Positions 47,911 through 57,438 are shown, counted from the stretch's first letter. The stretch: DNA of 64,000 bases from Shewanella woodyi ATCC 51908 (GCF_000019525.1 NC_010506.1:1612001-1676000); one strand, 5' to 3'. Program-made: numbers and translations. Notes: generated from the letters alone by a model not told the origin.

Positions 47911-50577
47911 ATGAAGCTTAAATTACTGACAGCCGCCATTACTCTGGTACTGGCCACAAGTGGCTGCTCCGATAATAGTAAGGTGAATGATAATAAACCA
48001 GTCACGCAAACTAAAGCTCAAAGCGCTGAGGCGATGACTCAAGCGGTATTAAATCAACTGGGTGAGACCCTTGATGTTAAGTATCGATTGCTGACCAATT
48101 TTCCTGAAGGTTGCCCAACAGAGGGAGTCGACGGCCGATGCTTTAGTGCTCAAATAGATTTAACCTCTAAAGTGGATCTCTCAAGTGCAGATTGGGCTAT
48201 CTATTATAGCCAGATGAGGCCTGTGCAAAAGGTGTTATCTGAAGAGTTCGAGATAACACGGGTGAAGGGGGATCTTCATAAAATCACACCAACAGCCGCA
48301 TTTACTGGTTTAAAAGCAGGTCAGACTAAAACTATCGATTTTAGGGGAGAGCTGTGGCAACTATCTGAAATTGATGCGATGCCAAACTATTATTTAATCT
48401 CTGGCGATTTAACTCCCGCATTAATTAAAAGCACGACCGTTACCCATGATCCCGAGACTGGCATGGAGTTAAGGCCCTACGTTGCAGACTTTACTGATGC
48501 TGATACTCAATATAAGCGCAGTGATACTGATTTAATAAAATGGGCTACTCCTGAGGTTTTGTTCCAAGCTAATCAGGGCGTAGAGTTACAAACTGGCGCT
48601 GCAACAAATACCATCATACCGACACCGTTAAAGGTTGAGGTCACATCAGAGAATAAGCCTGTTTCACTTGGAGCGGGAATAAAGCTGGTACTTAACGCTC
48701 AAGCTAGGGGCCCTATAGATGCCGCGCTAAAGCGACTCGCTAGACTTGGCGTGACTGAGTCTGATAAAGGCTTGCCTGTTGTGCTTAATACGCTTAAAGA
48801 CTCCACTCAAGCGGGAGCGTATCAGTTAGCTATCACAGAGCAAGGTATTGAGCTTACAGCTGCTGATGATGCAGGTTTTTCTTATGGTTTGTCCTCTCTG
48901 ACAAGCTTGATTGATAGCCAAGATCTGTCGATTAATACCATGTTGGTTGAAGATGCACCAAGGTATGACTTTCGTGGCATGCATATTGATGTTTCCCGTA
49001 ATTTTCACTCTAAGCAGCTGATACTGGATATGCTAGATCAGATGGCGGCTTATAAGTTGAATAAGCTGCATCTGCATATGGCCGATGATGAGGGTTGGCG
49101 TCTGGAGATTGATGGTCTCCCTGAGTTGACCGATATTGGCAGTAAGCGCTGCCATGATATAAGTGAAACCACCTGTTTGCTGCCTCAGCTTGGTAGTGGG
49201 CCTTCAGCTGATACCCAGGTAAGTGGTTACTACTCTAAAGCCGATTATATTGAAATTTTGAAATATGCATCGGCAAGACAGATCCAAGTTATCCCCTCGA
49301 TGGATATGCCGGGCCACTCTAGAGCCGCGATTAAATCCATGGATGCTCGCTATAAGAAATTTATGGCAGAGGGTAATGAAACGGCCGCAAAAGAGTACCT
49401 GTTAACTGATCCCGACGATAAAACTGTCTATTCATCTATTCAGTATTATGACGACAATACGCTTAATGTTTGTCTAGAATCGACTTTCCACTTTGTTGAT
49501 AAAGTCATTGATGAGATTGCCAAGCTTCATAAGGATGCTGGTCAACCCCTCACTCTCTATCATATTGGCGCCGACGAAACTGCGGGTGCTTGGCTTGAGT
49601 CGCCACAATGTAAGGCGTTTGTAGCCAATAATGTGCAGGGTGTCACCTCATTTGATGAACTTGGTGCCTACTTTGTTGAGCGTGTTTCAAACACGCTTAA
49701 TGACAAAGGAATTGAGCCTGCGGGTTGGAGTGATGGTATGAGCCATACACGTCCAGATAAAATGCCGAAAAAGTCTCAGTCTAATCTTTGGGACGTTATC
49801 TCCCACGGCGGACATAATCGAGCTCATGAACAGGTGAATCTTGGCTGGGATGCGGTGTTAGGTACACCAGAAATGCTCTATTTCGACTTTCCCTACGAAG
49901 CAGACCCTAAGGAGCATGGCTACTACTGGGCGAGTCGTAATACCAATGAGCGTAAATTATATGGCTTTATGCCTGATAATTTGCCGGCAAATGCGGAGCA
50001 GTGGACCGATATTCAGGGGCAGCCGTTTGAAGTTGATGATACCGAGAAGCTGGATGACAGTGGAAAGCGTATCAGCGGTCCTATTGCGCAAGGTAAAGGC
50101 TTTGCCGGGCTACAGGGGCAGATCTGGAGTGAAACTTTAAGAAGCGATGAACTGGTTGAGTATATGACCTTTCCAAGATTGCTGATTTTAGCCGAGAAAG
50201 CTTGGCACAAAGCGAGCTGGGAGGTGCCTTATCAATACACTGGTGCTGTCTATAATCAAACTACTGAGTTCTTTACTCAAGAGATGCGTGCCAGTCAGGC
50301 TAAGCAGTGGGCTGTTATTGCTAACACTTTAGGGCAAAAAGAGCTCATTAAGCTGGATATGGCGGGTATCGATTATCGAGTGCCTACAGTTGGGGCTCAT
50401 ATTCATGAAGGAGAGCTTCATACTAACATCATCTATCCAGGGCTTAAGATTGAGTATCGAATAGACGGTGGCAAGTGGGAGGCGTTCAAGTCACCTGTCG
50501 CGGTTAAAGGGATGGTTGAGGTAAGGGCTCTTGCTGCTGACGGCACGAGGAAGGGACGAACTTTAGAGGTTAAGTAA
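47911..50577 (+). CDS. Beta-N-acetylhexosaminidase (GH20), lipoprotein
   Basis: An 888-residue chitobiase-type enzyme that releases GlcNAc from chito-oligosaccharides. Lipobox SGC at residues 17-19 suggests outer-membrane or periplasmic anchoring. Order: N-terminal carbohydrate-binding-like domain ~30-190, GH20b domain ~220-345, catalytic TIM barrel ~350-780 with LHLHMADDEGWRLEI, PSMDMPGHSRA and the catalytic pair in YHIGADETAGAW, and a C-terminal beta domain. Third gene of the operon behind operator 3. Confidence 0.95.
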   Translation: MKLKLLTAAITLVLATSGCSDNSKVNDNKPVTQTKAQSAEAMTQAVLNQLGETLDVKYRLLTNFPEGCPTEGVDGRCFSAQIDLTSKVDLSSADWAIYYSQMRPVQKVLSEEFEITRVKGDLHKITPTAAFTGLKAGQTKTIDFRGELWQLSEIDAMPNYYLISGDLTPALIKSTTVTHDPETGMELRPYVADFTDADTQYKRSDTDLIKWATPEVLFQANQGVELQTGAATNTIIPTPLKVEVTSENKPVSLGAGIKLVLNAQARGPIDAALKRLARLGVTESDKGLPVVLNTLKDSTQAGAYQLAITEQGIELTAADDAGFSYGLSSLTSLIDSQDLSINTMLVEDAPRYDFRGMHIDVSRNFHSKQLILDMLDQMAAYKLNKLHLHMADDEGWRLEIDGLPELTDIGSKRCHDISETTCLLPQLGSGPSADTQVSGYYSKADYIEILKYASARQIQVIPSMDMPGHSRAAIKSMDARYKKFMAEGNETAAKEYLLTDPDDKTVYSSIQYYDDNTLNVCLESTFHFVDKVIDEIAKLHKDAGQPLTLYHIGADETAGAWLESPQCKAFVANNVQGVTSFDELGAYFVERVSNTLNDKGIEPAGWSDGMSHTRPDKMPKKSQSNLWDVISHGGHNRAHEQVNLGWDAVLGTPEMLYFDFPYEADPKEHGYYWASRNTNERKLYGFMPDNLPANAEQWTDIQGQPFEVDDTEKLDDSGKRISGPIAQGKGFAGLQGQIWSETLRSDELVEYMTFPRLLILAEKAWHKASWEVPYQYTGAVYNQTTEFFTQEMRASQAKQWAVIANTLGQKELIKLDMAGIDYRVPTVGAHIHEGELHTNIIYPGLKIEYRIDGGKWEAFKSPVAVKGMVEVRALAADGTRKGRTLEVK

Positions 50578-50591
50578 CATATGCCTAACAG

Positions 50592-50621
50592 GTGTGACTT
50601 TGTCGTTCGATAAAGTCACAC
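50592..50621 (+). terminator. Hairpin after the hexosaminidase gene
   Basis: GTGTGACTTT/AAAGTCACAC, 10-bp stem with a 10-base loop; weak U-run, so termination is probable but not certain. Confidence 0.5.
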
Positions 50622-50690
50622 TTCAGTTAAGCCTCTTAAATACTCGTTTATCTAATATTTAGCGCAAAATTTTTTTGATATAAAAAGTAA

Positions 50691-50706
50691 ATGACAACGC
50701 TGTCAT
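50691..50706. promoter_or_regulatory. NagR-type operator 4
   Basis: ATGACAACGCTGTCAT, the reverse-complement form of the motif, 92 bases before nagK. Confidence 0.78.
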
Positions 50707-50797
50707 TTTTATTGTAACATGAGATTAACTTAGTCAGTGAGCAGAGCGGCATTCTGGTAGTGTGCGTTTTGAAAAAGAACTGTGAATGAGGTCTGTC

Positions 50798-51700
50798 ATG
50801 ATAGTGAACCAGACGAAGGAGAATCCGTTGTTTATAGGTATTGATGGTGGCGGCAGCAAGTGCCGTGCAACGATTTACTCTGCGGAAGATGGTGTAATAG
50901 GTACTGGGGTAGCTGGGCGTGCAAATCCACTTCACGGTCTATCTCAAACATTTGAATCAATTCAATTATCTACTGAACTTGCATTAAAAGATGCAGGTAT
51001 GGCTATAGGTGATAGCAAGGGGTTAGTTGCCGGGCTTGGTTTAGCAGGGGTGAATGTCCCTAGGCTCTACCAAGATATCGTCAATTGGGAACACCCATTT
51101 GCAGATATGTATGTCACCAGCGATCTTCATACTGCTTGTATTGGTGCCCATAAAGGTGGTGAAGGGGCCGTTATCATTACCGGTACTGGCTCATGTGGTT
51201 ACGCTAATGTTGATGGCAAATTTATTAGTCTCGGTGGCCATGGTTTTGCTTTAGGTGATAAAGGTAGTGGTGCTTGGCTAGGTTTAAAGGCTGCTGAACA
51301 ATCCCTACTTCACTTAGATGGCTTTGCAGAGAAAACAATATTAACTGAAAAATTACTTAACCATTTTAAAGTCAATGATGCTTTAGGTATTGTTGAGAAT
51401 TTAGCGGGTAAAAGTTCAAGTGTGTACGCTAAGTTAGCTCGAATAGTGCTTGAGTGTGCTAACCAACAAGATGAGGTTGCGCAGGCGATAGTTAAAGAGG
51501 GAGCTGCTTATATCAGTGAGCTTGCTCGTAAACTCTTTGAGATAAATCCTCCGCGTTTTTCTATGATAGGTGGTCTCGCTGAGCCATTGGCGCCTTGGCT
51601 AGATAAAGATGTCGTGACCAAGTTGTCACCGACTTTAGCACCGCCAGAGTTGGGAGCTACCTATTTTGCTCGCCAGCAGTTTGGATGTAAAGCAAGTTAA
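50798..51700 (+). CDS. nagK: N-acetylglucosamine kinase, BadF/BcrA type
   Basis: A 300-residue ASKHA-fold kinase. Phosphate-1 motif FIGIDGGGSKCRATIYS, VTSDLHTACIGAH, the adenosine/phosphate-2 region AVIITGTGSCGYAN and GHGFALGDKGSGAWLG are those of the BadF/BadG/BcrA group to which the Shewanella NagK belongs. It phosphorylates cytoplasmic GlcNAc, as import by NagP does not. ATG 50798 has GAGG six bases upstream; ATG 50786 would precede that Shine-Dalgarno. First gene of nagK-nagA-nagX. Confidence 0.92.
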   Translation: MIVNQTKENPLFIGIDGGGSKCRATIYSAEDGVIGTGVAGRANPLHGLSQTFESIQLSTELALKDAGMAIGDSKGLVAGLGLAGVNVPRLYQDIVNWEHPFADMYVTSDLHTACIGAHKGGEGAVIITGTGSCGYANVDGKFISLGGHGFALGDKGSGAWLGLKAAEQSLLHLDGFAEKTILTEKLLNHFKVNDALGIVENLAGKSSSVYAKLARIVLECANQQDEVAQAIVKEGAAYISELARKLFEINPPRFSMIGGLAEPLAPWLDKDVVTKLSPTLAPPELGATYFARQQFGCKAS

Positions 51701-51762
51701 TTCAACCTACGTAGATGTGATATAGATACAGAGCTGTTACTGAATCAATTGAGAGTTAAAAG

Positions 51763-52890
51763 ATGAAACAAACGTTTATTGCACAACAAGTTTTCGATGG
51801 TAAAGACTTTCATCATAACCATCCAATCACTGTTGAAGATGGCCATATACTCGCTTTTGATACTGTAGCAGGAGTCAATGAGGTTAAGCTCGACGGTACT
51901 CTTGTTTCTGGTTTTATTGACGTGCAGGTCAATGGTGGCGGTGGGGCTTTGTTAAATTCAGATACTTCAGTTGAGTGTATTGAAACAATTGGCGCTGCAC
52001 ACGCAAAGTTTGGTACCACAGGCTTCTTACCTACCTTGATAACCGATGATATTGATGTCATGCGCCGCGCCGCCGATGCCGTCGCTGCGTCCTTAGATAA
52101 AGGAAGTGCAGGGGTTTTAGGTGTTCACTTTGAGGGACCGCACCTGTCTGTCCCCAAAAAAGGGGTACATCCCCAATCTCATATCCGCCGTATCTCTGAT
52201 GCCGAGTTGGAGGTTTTTTGCCGAAACGACTTAGGTACTAAGGTAGTGACACTGGCACCGGAAAATGTTTCTGTAGAGGTGATAAAAGCGTTAGTGGCTG
52301 CCGATGTAAAGGTGTGTTTGGGTCACTCAAATGCAGATTATGAAACCGTTGTTGCAGCGCTGGAAGCTGGGGCTACAGGTTTTACTCATCTATTTAATGC
52401 CATGTCTCCTTTTGGTTCCCGTGAGCCGGGAGTAGTTGGTGCTGCAATTGAGAGCCGCGATGCATGGTGCGGTTTGATTGTGGACGGTCATCATGTCCAT
52501 AGCGCTGCTGCTAGGGTGGCTATCTATGCAAAGCCTAAAGGTAAGATGATGCTGGTGACAGATGCTATGCCACCAGTTGGTCTCGATGATGAAGCCAGTT
52601 TTGAGCTGTTTGGTACGCAAGTTATCCGCCAAGGTGACAGATTAAATGCGGTGACTGGTGAGCTCGCAGGCTGCGTATTAGATATGGCTGGTGCAGTTAG
52701 AAATACTGTAAATATGTTAGGTTTGAGCTTAGATGAAGCGGTGAGAATGGCCTCTCTTTATCCTGCACAGTTCCTGGGGCTTGATAAGCAACAAGGAGAG
52801 TTAAGGCTTGGTAGCAAAGCTGATTTTGTTTTACTCAATAATGATATTTTTGTAGATCAAACTTATATAGCAGGCTCGCGTGTTTTTTAG
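51763..52890 (+). CDS. nagA: N-acetylglucosamine-6-phosphate deacetylase
   Basis: Converts GlcNAc-6-P to glucosamine-6-P and acetate. 375 residues, amidohydrolase fold. HFEGPHLS carries the metal-binding Glu, VCLGHSNAD and THLFNAMSPFGSREPGVVG the His ligands, DGHHVHSAA substrate contacts, and VTDAMPPVG the catalytic Asp. It follows nagK after 62 bases; the deaminase gene often found between them in Shewanella is absent. Confidence 0.95.
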   Translation: MKQTFIAQQVFDGKDFHHNHPITVEDGHILAFDTVAGVNEVKLDGTLVSGFIDVQVNGGGGALLNSDTSVECIETIGAAHAKFGTTGFLPTLITDDIDVMRRAADAVAASLDKGSAGVLGVHFEGPHLSVPKKGVHPQSHIRRISDAELEVFCRNDLGTKVVTLAPENVSVEVIKALVAADVKVCLGHSNADYETVVAALEAGATGFTHLFNAMSPFGSREPGVVGAAIESRDAWCGLIVDGHHVHSAAARVAIYAKPKGKMMLVTDAMPPVGLDDEASFELFGTQVIRQGDRLNAVTGELAGCVLDMAGAVRNTVNMLGLSLDEAVRMASLYPAQFLGLDKQQGELRLGSKADFVLLNNDIFVDQTYIAGSRVF

Positions 52891-52917
52891 CGCTAATTAT
52901 ATATAATATAGATACTT

Positions 52918-52949
52918 AAGCCTCAACGGCCTTGCTGTTGGGGCTTTAT
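52918..52949 (+). terminator. Terminator-like hairpin between nagA and nagX
   Basis: AAGCCTCAAC/GTTGGGGCTT stem followed by a short T-rich stretch; it may reduce expression of nagX relative to nagKA. Confidence 0.5.
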
Positions 52950-52997
52950 GCTATAGAAAATACAAAACTAAAATAATAATAAAATAGGTAAGAGGTT

Positions 52998-54134
52998 ATG
53001 GAAGCTACTCAAGCTAAGACCCCAAAAAGAAGATTGATGTCACTCGATGCTCTTAGAGGTTTCGATATGTTTTGGATTTTGGGTGGTGAGGCGCTTTTTG
53101 CTGGCTTACTTCTGTGGACGGGTTGGCATGGGTGGCAATGGGCAGATGCACAGATGCACCACAGTCAATGGCATGGCTTTACCTTCTACGACCTTATTTT
53201 CCCGCTTTTTATCTTTCTTTCCGGTGTTGCTCTGGGCCTATCCCCTAAACGATTAGATAAGTTGCCAATGGCACAAAGAATGCCTTTGTATAAGCACTCT
53301 GTGAAGCGTCTATTACTGCTGCTGTTCTTTGGTGTTCTTTATAATCATGGCTGGGGAACTGGTGCACCAGTTGCAATCGATGAGGTTCGTTATGCCAGCG
53401 TTTTGGGAAGAATTGCTTTTGCCTGGTTTTTTGCCGCCATGTTGGTTTGGCATACGAGTTTCCGTACTCAGGTTTTAGTAACACTTGGAATTTTAGTGCT
53501 TTACGGTTTGGCGCAGCTACTTATCCCTGTTCCTGGGTATGGGGCTGGTATTTTTAGCCCAGAAGGGTCAATTAATGCTTATGTCGATACTCATCTTCTC
53601 CCTGGAATAGCTTATCAGAATCGAGCTCTAGACCCTGAAGGGATACTGTCAACACTTCCTGCGATAGTTAATGCAATGGCTGGCGTATTTGTTGGCCACT
53701 TTATTGTTAAAGAGCATGCAAAAGGGGAGTGGTATAAGGTTGTGACGATGTTAATTGCAGGAGCGTTAGTGCTTGGTTGTGGTTGGCTGTTAAACCTTGT
53801 TATTCCAGTTAATAAAGATCTATGGACCAGCTCTTTTGTTTTAGTGACAACAGGTTGGAGCATGATCTTACTTGCTGTGTTTTATGCTGCTGTAGATGTT
53901 TTGAAGTGGCAGAAAGCTGCATTCCCATTTGTGGTGATTGGCTGTAATGCTATCATCATCTACCTTGCGTCCAGTTTGATAGATTGGAAGTACACAGCCC
54001 AAAGTCTCTTTGGAGGTTTGGTGAGTGCTTTTCCATCTTCAGCCCAAGAGCTAATGGCTGCGATTAGCTTGCTGCTCGTGCAATGGTTAGTTCTTTTTTG
54101 GATGTATAAGCGGGGAGTGTTCGTAAAAGTTTAA
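52998..54134 (+). CDS. nagX: NagX-type inner-membrane protein (DUF5009, acetyltransferase-like)
   Basis: A 378-residue protein with about ten membrane segments. MSLDALRGFDMFWILGGE and FYDLIFPLFIFLSGVALG are signatures of the DUF5009/heparan-alpha-glucosaminide N-acetyltransferase group. In Shewanella it was named NagX for its place in GlcNAc loci; it may help move or process amino sugars at the inner membrane. Its biochemistry is not settled. The neighbouring order nagA-nagX-nagP supports this name. Confidence 0.87.
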   Translation: MEATQAKTPKRRLMSLDALRGFDMFWILGGEALFAGLLLWTGWHGWQWADAQMHHSQWHGFTFYDLIFPLFIFLSGVALGLSPKRLDKLPMAQRMPLYKHSVKRLLLLLFFGVLYNHGWGTGAPVAIDEVRYASVLGRIAFAWFFAAMLVWHTSFRTQVLVTLGILVLYGLAQLLIPVPGYGAGIFSPEGSINAYVDTHLLPGIAYQNRALDPEGILSTLPAIVNAMAGVFVGHFIVKEHAKGEWYKVVTMLIAGALVLGCGWLLNLVIPVNKDLWTSSFVLVTTGWSMILLAVFYAAVDVLKWQKAAFPFVVIGCNAIIIYLASSLIDWKYTAQSLFGGLVSAFPSSAQELMAAISLLLVQWLVLFWMYKRGVFVKV

Positions 54135-54207
54135 ACTAAATGAGATGGCATCTTATATTTTCGTTATTGATAACGGTCATTTAGCTTAAATTAGTTTCAA
54201 ATACAAA

Positions 54208-54223
54208 ATGACAGCGTTGTCTT
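54208..54223. promoter_or_regulatory. NagR-type operator 5
   Basis: ATGACAGCGTTGTCTT, one base off the palindrome, 156 bases before nagP. Confidence 0.7.
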
Positions 54224-54378
54224 TTTTGCTTTATTGTTTTAACATCAATGAAACAAGGTCTGTTTGCTTTGCACAAAATAGTGTATTTTGAAGGCCTTTT
54301 TTTGACTACAGAACCTATAAAAAGTGATATCTCATTAGTTAGATATCAGAACTTAAAAATATTATAAGAAGTAGGCTT

Positions 54379-55686
54379 ATGGAAATGACATTAAATAGTG
54401 ACAATAAGCGCAGCAGTATTATCCCTATGACAATAGTGGCTGTGCTATTTTTCGTATTGGGATTCGCGACCTGGCTCAACGGCTCGCTGATGCCATACCT
54501 GAAACAGATCCTCCAGCTCACCCCACTTCAAGCCTCTCTTATCCTCTTCTCCTTTTACATTGCAGTGACGTTTACTGCGCTTCCATCTGCATGGTTGATT
54601 AGAAAAGTGGGTTATAAGAATGGCATGGCACTAGGCATGGGCGTCATGATGCTTGCGGGGTTGTTATTTATCCCAGCAGCTAAGACACAGATATTTGCTC
54701 TGTTTCTTTTTGCTCAGCTTGTGATGGGGGCGGGGCAGACGTTACTGCAAACTGCGGTTAACCCTTATGTTGTTCGAATTGGTCCTGAGGAGTCTGCCGC
54801 TGCACGTGTTAGTGTTATGGGGATTCTGAATAAAGGGGCCGGCGTTATTGCTCCTTTAGTATTCAGTGCGCTTATTCTTAATAGTTTTAAAGATAGAGTT
54901 GGCACTGAGTTAACATCTGCTCAGATCGATGAGATGGCTAATGGGCTAGTACTTCCCTATTTAGGCATGGCGTTATTTATCGGTTTATTGGCATTAGTGG
55001 TTAAGAAGTCACCCCTACCTGAGCTAACCGATGAAGATGAAGGCGAGCAAACAAATAACAAGGGACAGATTAAAGAGGCGCTCTCTCACCCTAACCTTGC
55101 TTTTGGTGTTGTAGCGCTATTCTTCTATGTGGCTGTAGAAGTTATCGCGGGTGATACCATAGGTACATTTGCGCTTTCATTAGGCATCGAAAGTTATGGT
55201 GTGATGACCTCATATACCATGATCTGTATGGTACTAGGTTACACCTTAGGTATTTTGACTATTCCGCGTTTTATCTCTCAACCAAAAGCGCTAATGATCT
55301 CAGCTATTTTAGGTCTCATTCTCACTATAGGCATCGTCTTCGGTGACAATGAGTCCTACGCAATCGCTAATACCTTATTAGTCCCTTTTGGTGGTGCTCA
55401 GCTGCCTGATACCTTGCTAATGATCGCTTTCTTAGGTTTAGCTAATGCAATCGTATGGCCTGCAGTGTGGCCACTTGCATTGTCAGGTATGGGTAAATTA
55501 ACCAGTACTGGTTCGGCACTTCTGGTAATGGGTATTGCTGGTGGTGCGTTTGGTCCGCTATTTTGGGGATTAACTAGCTCAGTCTCATCGCTAGGACAAC
55601 AGGGCGGGTATATGGTGATGCTGCCTTGTTACCTATTTATCCTGTTCTATGCGGTTAAAGGCTATAAGATGAAAAGCTGGAAGTAA
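54379..55686 (+). CDS. nagP: N-acetylglucosamine permease, MFS (GGP/FucP group)
   Basis: A 435-residue transporter with 12 membrane segments. FVLGFATWLNGSLMPYLKQILQLT, VMGAGQTLLQTAVNPYV and the GPEESAAARVSVMGILNKGAGVIAPL loop are typical of the glucose/galactose/fucose:H+ symporter group that includes Shewanella NagP. A separate unit with its own NagR-type operator and terminator. Imports unphosphorylated GlcNAc, which agrees with a nagK in the locus. Confidence 0.92.
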   Translation: MEMTLNSDNKRSSIIPMTIVAVLFFVLGFATWLNGSLMPYLKQILQLTPLQASLILFSFYIAVTFTALPSAWLIRKVGYKNGMALGMGVMMLAGLLFIPAAKTQIFALFLFAQLVMGAGQTLLQTAVNPYVVRIGPEESAAARVSVMGILNKGAGVIAPLVFSALILNSFKDRVGTELTSAQIDEMANGLVLPYLGMALFIGLLALVVKKSPLPELTDEDEGEQTNNKGQIKEALSHPNLAFGVVALFFYVAVEVIAGDTIGTFALSLGIESYGVMTSYTMICMVLGYTLGILTIPRFISQPKALMISAILGLILTIGIVFGDNESYAIANTLLVPFGGAQLPDTLLMIAFLGLANAIVWPAVWPLALSGMGKLTSTGSALLVMGIAGGAFGPLFWGLTSSVSSLGQQGGYMVMLPCYLFILFYAVKGYKMKSWK

Positions 55687-55707
55687 TTCTATTGCGCTAA
55701 AGTTTAA

Positions 55708-55736
55708 GAAGGAGCCTTTAAGGCTCCTTTTTTATT
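55708..55736 (+). terminator. Rho-independent terminator after nagP
   Basis: AAGGAGCCTTTAAGGCTCCTTTTTT hairpin. Confidence 0.85.
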
Positions 55737-55744
55737 TCTCCGTA

Positions 55745-55772
55745 TTGCTAAGAGCTGTAAAGCTCTTAGCAA
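55745..55772. repeat. Perfect 12-bp hairpin
   Basis: TTGCTAAGAGCT-GTAA-AGCTCTTAGCAA. It lies beyond the tRNA repeat array on the minus strand and may be the last barrier to transcription from the tRNA promoters; no U-run on either side. Confidence 0.45.
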
Positions 55773-55849
55773 GGACTTGTAGCCCATTTTGGACATTAGG
55801 TTTTTAACTCGATAGTTTCGGGTAGGCAGAGCTTATAATAGAGTCTATT

Positions 55850-55872
55850 AGTTGCTTTATGAACTGAGCTAT
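55850..55872 (-). pseudogene. tRNAThr relic (D-arm region)
   Basis: Minus strand ATAGCTCAGTTCATAAAGCAACT matches the tRNAThr 5' part (ATAGCTCAGTTGGTAGAGCAACT) at all but three positions. Only the D-arm and 5' anticodon strand are recognisable. Confidence 0.5.
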
Positions 55873-55932
55873 TTGCTTGCTTTAAGAGTGGCTAAATCAC
55901 TCTAGAACTCTTTATTAAGAGGAGATAAGCTC

Positions 55933-56418
55933 GTGCCGGCACCAAGAGTCGAAGTCCTTGATATAGTGACCTACTGATTATTCTTAGTTTCATACAAACT
56001 TTAGACATAAAAAAGCCACTAATTAAAGTGGCTTAATGCTCTTCACAAAGAAGAAGATGCCAGCACCAAAACTCGAAGTTCTTGATATAGTGACCTACTG
56101 ATTGTCTTAGCTACATATAAATTCTAGATACAAAAAAGCCACTAATTAAAGTGGCTTGATGCTCTTCACAAAGAAGAAGATGGTGCTGGCATCAAGAGTC
56201 GAAGTTCTTGATATAGTGACCTGCTGATTATTCTTAGTTTCATACAAATTTTAGATACAAAAAAGCCACTCAAAGAGTGGCCTAATCGTATATGGTGCCG
56301 GCACCAAGAGTCGAAGTCCTTGATATAGTGACCTACTGATTGTCTTAGCTGCATATAAATTCTAGACACAAAAAAGCCACTAATAAAAGTGGCTTGATGC
56401 TCTTCACAAAGAAGAAGA

Positions 56419-56420
<2 letters not shown>
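55933..56420 (-). repeat. Tandem tRNAThr-derived repeats, four units
   Basis: Units start at 55933, 56057, 56183 and 56295 and are 124, 126, 112 and 126 bases long. On the minus strand each unit reads: a rho-independent-type hairpin (AGCCACT..AGTGGCTTTTTT), ~45 bases of AT-rich spacer, then AATCAGTAGGTC, the 3' anticodon strand and variable loop of tRNAThr, a 22-base altered T-arm region keeping TTCGACTC, and the acceptor end TTGGTGCCGGCAC(CA). They follow the tRNAThr at 56419-56494. There are two unit types, differing in the sequence after the hairpin. Confidence 0.85.
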
Positions 56421-56494
<74 letters not shown>

Positions 56495-56508
56495 TTATTT
56501 TTTCAAAT

Positions 56509-56571
56509 GGAGAACTCGGGAGCAATCTATTTGATTACCAGTCATAACTCAAACAAGTGAGCTATGCCGGC
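56509..56571 (-). pseudogene. Decayed tRNAThr between tRNAThr and tRNAPhe
   Basis: Minus strand begins GCCGGCATAGCTCA as the intact tRNA, then drifts (CTTGTTTGAGTTATGACTGGTAATCA) and ends near CCCGAGTTCT with no acceptor 3' strand or CCA. The second Phe-Thr copy lacks this ~110-base insert. Confidence 0.6.
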
Positions 56572-56614
56572 TTATCTTTTTAACTGATTCTGTTTCTAAT
56601 CAATTAATAAATAT

Positions 56615-56690
56615 TGGTGCCCGAACCCGGAATCGAACCAGGGACACGAGGATTTTCAATCCTCTGCTCTACCGACTGAGCTATTCGGGC
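56615..56690 (-). tRNA. tRNA-Phe (GAA), copy 1
   Basis: 76 bases with encoded CCA. Acceptor GCCCGAA/TTCGGGC, anticodon arm GAGGATTGAAAATCCTC with anticodon GAA, T-arm GGTTCGATTCC. The first tRNA of its transcript. Confidence 0.96.
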
Positions 56691-56771
56691 AACTAAACTA
56701 AGTGTTAGTCATCTACTCTAAACCAGATATTAACTTGGTTGTTAATGACCTGTGCCGTTTGGAGTGCGCGT

Positions 56772-56800
56772 ATAATATAGCGATGCCCTAAGGCGTGCAA
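56772..56800 (-). promoter_or_regulatory. Sigma-70 promoter of tRNA copy 1
   Basis: On the minus strand TTGCAC, a 17-base spacer and TATTAT, followed by a GC-rich ACGCGC discriminator as in stringently controlled stable-RNA promoters. An ~80-base leader precedes tRNAPhe. Confidence 0.75.
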
Positions 56801-56933
56801 GTAGTTTTTAAACAAAGATGTTCAACTTGTCAAAAACTGTACTAAAAGTCCTACTTTGTATTAAACGTGAACATTTTATGATGCTTTAACAGGCGAAATA
56901 ATAAAGAGGAGTAGGAGCAGTATTTTTACAATG

Positions 56934-57030
56934 TGGTGCCGGCATCAAGAGTCGAAGCTCATATGGGGGAGATCTACTGCTTCTCTTACAAAAAGTAAGT
57001 CAGTTGCTCTACCAATTGTGCTATGCCAGC
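56934..57030 (-). pseudogene. Disrupted tRNAThr with internal insertion
   Basis: Minus strand GCTGGCATAGCACAATTGGTAGAGCAACTGACTT is the 5' half of tRNAThr with a few changes. About 20 extra bases interrupt the anticodon loop and T-stem; it then resumes at TTCGACTCTTGATGCCGGCACCA. The acceptor has one mismatch. It is unlikely to give a working tRNA. Confidence 0.7.
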
Positions 57031-57091
57031 TTAGAATAGAAATAAAAAAGCCCCGACATTTTCAGGGCTATTACTCTTCACAAAGAAGGTG

Positions 57092-57438
57092 GTGCCGGCA
57101 CCAAGAGTCGAAGCTCCTGTTACTGCGACCTACTGATTGTTTTAGCTACATATAATTTCTAGACACAAAAAAGCCACTAATTAAAGTGGCTTGATGCTCT
57201 TCACAAAGAAGAAGGTGGTGCCGACACCAAGAGTCGAAGTCCTTGATATAGCGACCTATTGATTGTCTTAGCTATATATAAATTCTAGATACAAAAAAGC
57301 CACTCAAAGAGTGGCCTAATCGTATATGGTGCCGGCACCAAGAGTCGAAGTCCTTGATATAGTGACCTACTGATTATTCTTAGTTTCATACAAATTTTAG
57401 ATACAAAAAAACCACTCAAAGAGTGGCCTAATCGTATA

